From the NCBI GenBank assembly GCA_033980235.1, contig CM067062.1:6872900-6936899 (forward strand): a DNA stretch of 64,000 nucleotides, given 5' to 3'. The DNA comes from Diadema setosum (taxonomy: Eukaryota; Echinodermata; Echinoidea; Diadematoida; Diadematidae). This document shows, in pieces, positions 56,047 through 64,000 of the stretch. Made by a program: the position numbers and the translations under genes. Numbering within the stretch: position 1 is the first letter of the stretch; each line of letters starts with the position of its first letter. A model generated the notes under the pieces. It had not been told where the DNA came from. It searched no databases and worked only from the letters and a program-made list of their open reading frames with translations.

Positions 56047-57149
56047 TAAGGGTGGGATTTCACGGAGCACGCGAATGATTTGCGAAGGACGCGAATGACA
56101 AATTTAAATCCAACATTCGGAAAAGTTTTTCTCCGAATGTTTTCCGACAATGAAGCCGAAAACTATTCTTGCGAAATTTGTGCGAAGTTTCCACGACGTA
56201 CAGTTTGTATGTGCGAATGTCGTGTGTATCACTGCTAAAGTACAGCATGTTACGTACACGAAGAACACGCGACGGAAATGCGAACAACGAAAAATTTTCA
56301 ATAATCATGGGAGAAAATGTACCCAAGGAGAGGTGGAAGCTGTCTTCAGTTGATTTTTTTTCTTTGTACTGTTTCTCCTTTCTTTATCTCTCATTTCTCT
56401 ATCGCGTGCTTGCCTACATTTTTTTTTCTGTTTAGGACCTATCTCCACTAGTAAAGCGTTTGATTTTTTAGCAGTTCCTCCCACACATCATCTCTATAGT
56501 TTAAATGAAATTTTACATACTTGAGATTAATTTTTAGTGTATTCTGCGATTTTTTTTTATATTATATCAAACATTAAAGTTTTCTTTCTCTTTCCTAGTT
56601 TTTAATTTCTTTTGTTACTATAGTTGTTAATAATTCTTTGATGTTTAGATGTATTCTACGATTTTTATCTGTAAATAACGTTTAAGTCATACATCCCCCA
56701 AACGTGCGGTAAACGTTCGCGAGAATGTCTCAAAAGGTACGCGAACAGTTTGCGATTACGTCGTAAAATGATCGGAAAAACTTCGCAGATTTCGCGTAAC
56801 ATACGCGAGACATTCTCCAAAGTTTCGGAGTCTGTTTGGGGTTTCACGAACATTTTGCGAATATCGCGCGTGTCTTGCGAAGGTCTTGCGCCTACGACGA
56901 AGCTTTAAAGACACTTTCGAAAACAATTCACGAGCAAATCCCGACTAACTGTGCGGAAAAGGTTCGCAAAAAATTTCAAACTTTTTTGAAATTCTCGCCG
57001 AAGTAAAAACGACATTCGCGAACAATTGACGACGCTTCCGAACCCTCACGTTTGTTTGGCGATCTTTTGCAGACAAAAATGCGAATGCTGGATTTTGCCA
57101 TTCGCGTCACTCGCAAATCGTTCGCGTGCTCCGTGAAATCCCACCCTAT
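56047..57149 (+). mobile_element. TTCGCG-word fold-back element, copy 1
   Basis: It starts TAAGGGTGGGATTTCACGGA (56047) and ends with the complement, TCCGTGAAATCCCACCC at 57130-57146, followed by TAT. The outer 350-400 bp of each side are full of GCGAA, TTCGCG and CGCGAA words in both orientations. The centre (about 56340-56690) is T-rich. The 3-bp TA-rich flanks and GGG-type ends would suit PIF/Harbinger, but no coding trace is present. Confidence 0.75.
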
Positions 57150-58230
57150 GGGTGGGATTTCACGGAGCACGCGAACGATTTGCGAAGGACGCGAATGACA
57201 AAATCCAACATTCGGAAAAGTTTTTCTCCGAATGTTTTCCGACAATGAAGCCGAACCATTTATTCTCGCGCAATTTGTGCGAAGTTTCCACGACGTATGT
57301 GCGAATGTCGTGTGTATCATTGCTAAAGTACAGCATGTTACGTACACGAAGAACACGCGACGGAAATGCGAACAACGAAAAATTCTCAACAATTATGGGA
57401 GAAAATGTACCCAAGGAGAGGTGGAAGCTGTCTTGAGTTGAATTTTTTTCTTTCCTCTATTTCTCCTTTCTTTTTCTCTCATTTTTCTCTTGTGTGCTTG
57501 CCTACATTTGTTTTTCCTAGGACGTATCTCCACGAGTAAAGCATATGATCTTTTTTTTTTTTTTTTTTTGCAGTTCCTCCAACACATAATCTCTATACTT
57601 CTAATGAAATTTTACATACTTTAGATTAATTTTAACTGTATTCTGCGATTTTTTTTTTGTATATCAAACATTTCTTTCTCTTTGCTAGTCTTTAATTTCT
57701 TTTGTTACTATAGTTGTTGATAATTGTTTGATGTTTAGGTGTATGCTACGATTTTTATTTGTAGAAAACGTTTAAGTCATACATCCCCCAAACGTGCGCT
57801 AAACGTTCGCGAGAATGTCTCAAAAGGTACGCGAACAGTTTGCGATTACGTCGTTAAATGATCGGAAAAACTTCGCAGATTTCGCGTAACATACGCGAGA
57901 CATTCTCCAAAGTTTCGGAGTCTGTTTGGGGTTTCACGAACATTTTGCGCGTTTCTTGCGAAGGTCTTGCGCATATGACGAGGCTTTAAAGACACTTTCG
58001 AGAACAATTCACGAGCAAATCACGACCAAGTGTGCGGAAAAGGTTCGCAGAAAATTTCAAACTTTTTTGAAACTCTCGCCGAAGTAAAAACGACATTCGC
58101 GAACAATTGACGACGCTTCCGAACCCTCACGTTCGTTTGGCGATCTTTTGCAGACCAAAACGCGAATGCTGGATTTTGCCATTCGCGTCCGTCGCAAATC
58201 GTTCACGTGCTCCGTGAAATTCCACCCTTA
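57147..58230 (+). mobile_element. TTCGCG-word fold-back element, copy 2, head-to-tail with copy 1
   Basis: It starts GGGTGGGATTTCACGGAGCA at 57150 and ends CCGTGAAATTCCACCCTTA at 58212-58230. Its halves align in order with those of copy 1: 56047-56455 with 57147-57540 and 56690-57146 with 57780-58228. The two copies share only the trinucleotide TAT between them. Small indels separate the copies, including a T-run of about 19 at 57551-57569. Confidence 0.75.
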
Positions 58231-58990
58231 CCAGCATGGCTATATATAACACACTGTTTATACTCATGCAAACACTGATCTAGTTAACATACTAGACGGA
58301 TCATATATCATATATGTCATAAAAGCACTCAATTGAAATATGAAGACATACATCTCATTTGCATCAATGATGTATTAAAGGAAACCGGATGATTTTCAGA
58401 TTTTTATATTTGAACAACTATAAATTAGTTACACTGAGGACAGAGTTTCAGAATTTGTGATAATTGGGATGAAGAATAAGAATATTTTCAAAATTTAGAT
58501 CAAATTGCAATGAACAAGAATGATGACATGGCAGAGTCACCATAAAAGTGTATGAGTTGGGGCTCAAGGAAGCAGAACAAAAGAAGAAGCATGCATTATA
58601 CACAGGTGAACTCGCAAGCAAGCGGTATTGCAATGGAATTACACTGCTACATTTCTGAAATATGTGAACCTCCTATGTCATCATCCTTGTTCAGTGTATA
58701 ATAATTTGTTCAAGGTTTTTTCAAAGTACTGTTTCTCTGCTCAAGAACCACAATAAATTCCACAAATCTATACATGGACGTGATGGAGTTGTCGATTTAT
58801 GTAGGCCTACTACATGATGTGAAATTATGAAAATCGTCTGGAATGTCCCTTTAACGTAACAGTGACCATGGGTCTTCCAAGGAAGTAGGAATCTAGTCTG
58901 ACGACATTCTGGAGAAATCTTAGTAACCCAAATTTTGGTGGGATTACATAGGCATCAGAAGTGGGAAATGTTTTTTGTAACACCTAGTAT

Positions 58991-59012
58991 GTTTGTGTTA
59001 GATCTGTAACGT

Positions 59013-59053
<41 letters not shown>

Positions 59054-62000
59054 GGGACAAGCAAACAAAGTTTAGTGATGCCATGAACTTTTGCCACTAC
59101 AAATCAAACACATTGAAGTAGTAAGTTGTAAAATCGAGTGACTTGAAGCATACAGCAACAATGAATAATACTAATTATGCACATTGTGTATGCAGATGAA
59201 CCTAGGTGTACATGAACAGATGAGGGTTACAATTTATTTAGGCACACATGCTTATTTGATTAAAGATGCATCAGGTGAAACGCTGAACTGTTTCAGTTCT
59301 TGCAAAAAGAGGAGAGTGGAGAGGACAAAGAAGATAATGAAATAGAAGAAAAGAAAATAATGGAATGTAATGTGATAGATGGATGATCATATTTCCTAAT
59401 GTTACTATAAGGGAAAGTAATTAACTGCTTCAGTGAACCGCTGGAATTTCGGCCAACTCCCCCCCCCCCCCCCAAAAAAAAAAAAATAAATAAAAATAAA
59501 TAAAAAATAAAAATCAGCAACACATAAATGTACGTGTACTGTAAATCTATAAAACATGTTTTCATTCATTTTCAATCGAAGTACCGGTATACAGAAGTTA
59601 TAGTTCGGCCTTGTGTAATATACACTCTTATCACTATGTAAAGCGTGCTGTATACAGGACTGTGCAAGGATGCCAATTATGAATACGAACAAAATTCCAC
59701 TAGGAATAACTAATGTGCTGTACATGACAAGATAATACTACACTGTATGTAATTTGATTGGTTTCTTTTTTGGTAACATGGTCAAAATATTTCAAAGATA
59801 CAATTTAAATTTGAAGCTATTTACATTCATCCTCCTATGACTATACTCAGTGAATGGGCGAAATAAATGTCTTAGTCCTACAATGCCGATTTGATTATAC
59901 GATGCATCATAATAAGATTACACTAATCAAACACATTTTGATGCTATGCAGTTACTATCATTGCATTTTAATTAACTTCAATTCTCGTACGCTCACCCTA
60001 TTTGGTTCGTCACAATATCAGAGATGCTTCACCATGCACTTCTGAGTTACAAGTGACGACAGTGGTTTGATACGCCACTGTTTTTCTCCAAATTTACCAA
60101 AGAGAAATGAGCTATTACTGACATCAAAAAGTAATGAACACTATCACAGTGAAATATGAATGAAATTAAAAGAAAATTACGATGATAATGAGAGAGAGAG
60201 AGAGAGAGAGAGATAAGGAAACAGACTGGATGAGGGGGGATGAAAAATAAAGTTAAAGACAAATTCATTTCGTTTGTTTCATCTCCTTTGTGATCACTTT
60301 ATCCCAAATCTGGTAGAATTCTCTACATCACCCTCTTTCCCCCAAACTGTGGCTTCCGGTGCAAAACAACAATATTGTCATGTTCTCTCTTCATTTACAA
60401 CAAACGCAACTGTGTTTTATGGAGACTTACGGTTAATGTTCCTTGCCTGGTAAACGCAGGTTGTTTCCACGCATGAAGTGTTCGGATACATTGTGAATTA
60501 CTTTCCGGATGCTAAAGCAGAAAATCAATGTGAACTTTCATGATTTAATCCTATGGGGTGTGAATTTCTGGGTTAAAAAACGCTGGCATGCGTTACCAGT
60601 CAATCTCTTTTCATACGTTATTGAATAAACTAACACATGATTACGAACAGAGCAAAATAATCTAATTCGCAATTCTTCCGTTTGTCTCCTATTCGATCAA
60701 ACAGGGGTGATATTTATCGAAACCAAACCCTGACAACGTCTACCAGGTTTGAAATATTGTGATAATCAGTTTGAGTAACCTGCAGGAATAAATTTCAGTT
60801 GCTAATTAACACCAACAATAATGTGATTTTGGTCAGACCTACTTGGCCTGTCAGGTTTTCGGTTTCAGTTTTGTCATAGCTTCCCTTGAACCGGTTACCA
60901 TATCACTAAAGTTACTTCTATCTGTGCGTTTTTACATTTTTATGTCGAAATCATATCAAGGTGTAAGGAGTTGCATTTTTAGGGTGTATGTAACGATTCA
61001 AGAAACGAAAAGTTATTTTTCTCACTGCATTTCGTTTCAGTAATGTCATGCAGACATGGAGCTACAAAACCTAGCACTTCCTTGTGACTTCTCAATGATG
61101 GTAAGACCTGACATGATGCTCGAAATAGAGTAAACTGTGATCAGACTTATTATTATGCTATTAACTTATAGCCTACTGAAGTAAGTTGTTTTTCAAACAC
61201 ATTTTCTTTATGTCAGAATGTTCTGAACCTCCGGTGTCATATCCTATACAGTCATGTTAACACAACCAAATACTTGTTTTCATTCAAAGCATGTAAAGGC
61301 TCCTCCATTAGATCCTCAGTGCCCAGTGTTTTTACATAAGCATGCACTCATTAGACTTTAGCTGGATATTTCACTACGAATGCGTGTAAACGATCTGGAG
61401 GGCAATAAATTGAGCGAGATCCCGTCCGGGAAAAACAGACATAAGGAATCTTGAGATTTTTTTTTTTTTTTTCTTGGGGGGGGGGGGGGGGGAATTCTTT
61501 ATTCGAATTTCGTTCAATTTCATATCACAGAAACAAAAACGTTCACAGAAACAAAAACAAAACATCATACAAAGACAAACTGCATTATACACAATCATTG
61601 TACAAAATAACGTCAATCTTACACTATATAAGGACAAAATGCAGTAACACCAACATTTTGCAAACTAATGTCAAACTTACATTGTAACTCTTTTAACCAA
61701 GGAAACGAAATCCGCTTTTTTAACACATATTCTCGCAAAACGGGAACATAACAGATAATCTGCTTAAAATACTAAACGGGGCATACTTCATTGCTTCTCG
61801 AAAGAAAAAAAGAGAGAGAGAAAAAAAAAGGCTATTTGCGAGAAAACATACACACATTCACACACACACACACACACACACGCACCCACACAACGCCAAC
61901 ATGCACTCCCCCTCCCCCACCCCCACCCCGTGCCTTCAGCCCTCAGGTTTCAGGTTTTATTCAAACTTGAATAACTCTGCCGTGTAAATTGCCATTTTTT

Positions 62001-62160
62001 TTGTCATACAATAAAATACATCCTATGATAATAATGTGGAATTGGTAGAAGCAATAGCGAGGAAAAAAAAAACCGACAATAGTGTGACAATAACTCGCAG
62101 ATATGGCAAAATCAAGACAGAAAAAGACAAGGAAAAGTAGAAATTACGCGGTGCGTAATA
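58991..62160. other. Gene-less stretch with simple repeats
   Basis: No gene recognised. It has a (CA)n tract of about 36 bp at 59015-59052, a C-run then A-run at 59458-59486, a (GA)n tract at about 60190-60213, a T-run and a G-run at 61457-61492, and (CA)n at about 61858-61882. Confidence 0.5.
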
Positions 62161-62164
62161 TATG

Positions 62165-62520
62165 TCCCCGCCGGAAGTAGCATTTTGTAGCCAATGTACA
62201 ATACAGGTAAAAAATCAAGGTCAAAGGTCAAAGAAGTCAAAGGTCAAAATTCTGTGTAGAAGTTTTGAAGCCTTCACCTAGTGCCATCACATAGAGCAAA
62301 CGGAATCGAAATCGGTTTAGAAATGGCGAAGGAGTAGCATTTTTAAGCAAAATATACAATACAGGTCAAAAATCAAGGTCAAAGGTCAAAGAAGTCAAAG
62401 GTCAAAATTCTGTGTAGAAGTTTTGAAGCCCTCACCTAGTGCCATCACATAAAGCACACGGAATCGAAATCGGGTTAGAAATGGCGAAGGAGTAGCATTT
62501 TGTAGCAAAATGGACAATTC
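62165..62520 (+). repeat. 158-bp tandem repeat carrying nuclear-receptor-type DR1 motifs
   Basis: TCAAGGTCAAAGGTCA recurs at 62215 and 62373, so the period is 158 bp. The shared unit includes TTCTGTGTAGAAGTTTTGAA, TGCCATCACATA and GGCGAAGGAGTAGCATTT. A partial unit precedes at 62172. Each unit contains the perfect DR1 AGGTCAAAGGTCA (62218-62230 and 62376-62388). Confidence 0.75.
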
Positions 62521-62525
62521 TGCCC

Positions 62526-63930
62526 CCCCACGGAAAAAAGCAGTAACTGACATTTTTATGAATGTCTACTTTTTTGCAAAAATGAATAGTTTACCCAATG
62601 CTCTCCAATGTTAATAGGTAAGTTTTGCAAAAAGAAAAATGAAAGTGACCAAAAATACAATTTTTCACTTTTACAAAAAGCAGTAACTGCATCCAGTTGA
62701 TTCAACTTTGCAAGTTTCCCCACGGAAAAAAGCAGTAACTAACAAAGCCCACGGAAGAAAGCAGTAACTAACAATTTAGTCTTTATCATTCAGACTCTGT
62801 ATAGTCCTTCCTGTATATTTTTTTCCCTAATACCATTTATTTTTTCTACTATTTTTTTTTTAAACAATGTAAACAGCAGTTTCTCCCATAATTTAGGAGA
62901 GTAGATATAAAAAGATTGTTTCACCAGTAACTTGACTCTGCCCGCAGGGAATCATATGACAAGTTGTAGAAAAAGCTTCTTTCTGGAGACTAGCAAACCT
63001 GGCAGACTCAGCGCGCTCAGAGTGCAGAATACGCGTGCAGCAGCTGCATGCGCATAAATTCTGCAGCATACAGTAACTAGCTAAACATTGCATCACATCA
63101 CACTCATCACTTGCATGCACAGTATTGCAGGGCTTGCACAGTCTGAGTGATCATGCCAGTGCTAACCATGCTGTCATACAGTTTCTGCGGTCCAGGCATG
63201 CCTGTAAATCTATCATGAATTGCAGAGGAAAAGTCATGGTAGCCATGGCTTTGGCCAGAACCAGAAAATCTAGGTGAGCTGAAAATATATTGAAGGGAGA
63301 TGAGCACTAGTATTAATGCACTAACGTTAGTCTAATGTTAGATGTAACTGGTTAGGCCCTAAAGTTTAAAATAGGTCTACCAGATCTAACGTTACAGAGT
63401 AGATCTAGATTCTAATCTATTGTTAACTGTTTAGTGTTAGACAAAATGTCAGTAGGCCTAATCTAACGTAATAGACCTAGGTCTAGCACTAACAATGGGC
63501 ATAGATCTGTAGTCTAGCTTAAGTGTAACGTCAGAGTTCGACTAGGATCTAAGACGAAGAGACTTGACTTTATTGTCTAGTCCAGGGTCATGTGTCAGGG
63601 GCCAGGCCGGGCACTCCAAAGTTCAATTAGGGTACATAGGTGTCTACCTTATTTTTACACAGAATGCCATTCAGTCGACAAGACCTAGTCTAGGTCTAGC
63701 GATAGGTCCTAGATCTTATAGATCTAGACTAACCAGAAAGTAGAAGAACTTTATAACCTGGTGGTGGTAACAATTCTCCTCCTATGGTCATGTGACATGT
63801 GCAGTTACTGCTTTTTTCCATGGGGAAAACAGCAGACTCCTGGCCGTCTGCAGTTACTGCTTTTTTCCGTGGGGAAACTACCCAGAATCAAGGGTGAGCC
63901 ACCGCAGTAACTGCATTTTCCTAAATAACA
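62526..63930. mobile_element. Inverted structure built on ACGGAAAAAAGCAGTAACTG words
   Basis: The word or a close variant occurs on the plus strand at about 62530, 62679, 62723 and 62751, and on the minus strand at about 63801 and 63853, with a further plus-strand GCAGTAACTGC at about 63904. The left and right clusters are in opposite orientation about 1.1 kb apart, as in the other word-built elements. The interior (62780-63790) is rich in TAGATCTAG and TAACGTTAG words. The end may lie beyond the window. Confidence 0.5.
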
Positions 63931-64000
63931 TTTAAAAAATAACGGAAACATAATTTTTTCCTAGGCATTGTAAGACAACTAGGTATGGTGCATAATCATA

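Larger units (their letters stand above)
53999..58990. mobile_element. 5-kb element with perfect 29-bp TIRs and TA flanks
   Basis: The 29 bases at 54001-54029 (starting ACTAGGTGTTACAAAAAACA) are the exact complement of 58960-58988. TA occurs at both outer edges, at 54000-54001 and 58988-58989, so a TA target duplication is likely. The interior has no transposase. It carries an internal inverted repeat (54141-54295 against 54820-54971, TTAGGTTTCAGATTTxG shared) and a nested tandem pair of fold-back elements. Confidence 0.6.

Noticed and set aside
56150..57441. Several frames of 60-140 aa on both strands of the TTCGCG elements
   Set aside because: The same frames recur in both copies because the DNA is duplicated, and the composition follows the GCGAA words; no protein family is recognisable.

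Overview
This window is AT-rich eukaryotic DNA with no operons and no long host gene other than one TRIM-type gene. It looks like a marine deuterostome, most likely an echinoderm. The reasons (inference) are a Ty3/gypsy retrotransposon with the integrase-before-RT order of the deuterostome Gmr1-like group, large fold-back elements like those known from sea urchins, a lineage-specific-looking TRIM paralogue cluster, and frequent words such as TAGGCCTA and TAACGTTAGATCTAG. Almost everything else is transposable elements, many nested, plus tandem and simple repeats.

Layout. 1-7 kb: a long-TIR element with a 9-bp target duplication (33-930), then two decayed LINE fragments on the minus strand. 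7-13 kb: a three-layer nest of DNA transposons (hAT-like at 7354-12873, containing hAT-like 10323-12519, containing a piggyBac-like MITE 11176-12152) with a higher-order satellite in the outer one. 13-15.7 kb: an APE-type LINE on the plus strand, broken by three stops and a frameshift. 15.8-25.8 kb: pieces of a second LINE lineage on the minus strand. Its RT half is interrupted by a 5'-truncated plus-strand LINE and by a second, inverted piggyBac-like MITE. Between the RT half and the endonuclease half lies a 3.3-kb fold-back element built of GATATC words and a 36-bp minisatellite. 26-33.7 kb: a LINE tail, a broken TRIM copy, and a 5.3-kb element with perfect TIRs and TA flanks that holds a small MITE and a PHD-finger pseudogene. 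33.9-37.6 kb: a decayed PIF/Harbinger element. It has a transposase N-terminal fragment on one strand and a MADF/SANT-like fragment on the other, with arms saturated with TGCGTA words. A separate AACGTTTT element and a 16-bp minisatellite sit inside it.

37.9-39.9 kb: an intact TRIM gene (RING, two B-boxes, coiled coil, propeller-like C-terminus) on the minus strand with a probable short 5' intron. 42.1-49.5 kb: a complete, very young LTR retrotransposon with LTRs of 1144 and 1145 bp that show two substitutions and one indel. It has a tRNA-Pro-like primer site, gag, protease, integrase, RT and RNase H in that order, and a one-base frame break before RNase H. It sits in one copy of a local duplication whose sister copy (50.85-51.37 kb) preserves an empty site. 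49.9-53.9 kb: a 530-bp palindrome, a ~320-bp tandem repeat and a Penelope-type GIY-YIG endonuclease fragment. 54-59 kb: a 5-kb TIR element holding a tandem pair of 1.1-kb TTCGCG-word fold-back elements. 59-64 kb: mostly featureless, then a 158-bp repeat carrying DR1 motifs and the start of another word-built inverted structure.

The most unusual theme is a set of unrelated elements that share one design: inverted ends that run into an interior filled with many copies, on both strands, of one short and often self-complementary word. One of them keeps Harbinger coding remnants, which hints at the source of at least part of this class. All coordinates of decayed elements are approximate and no alignment or database search could be run.
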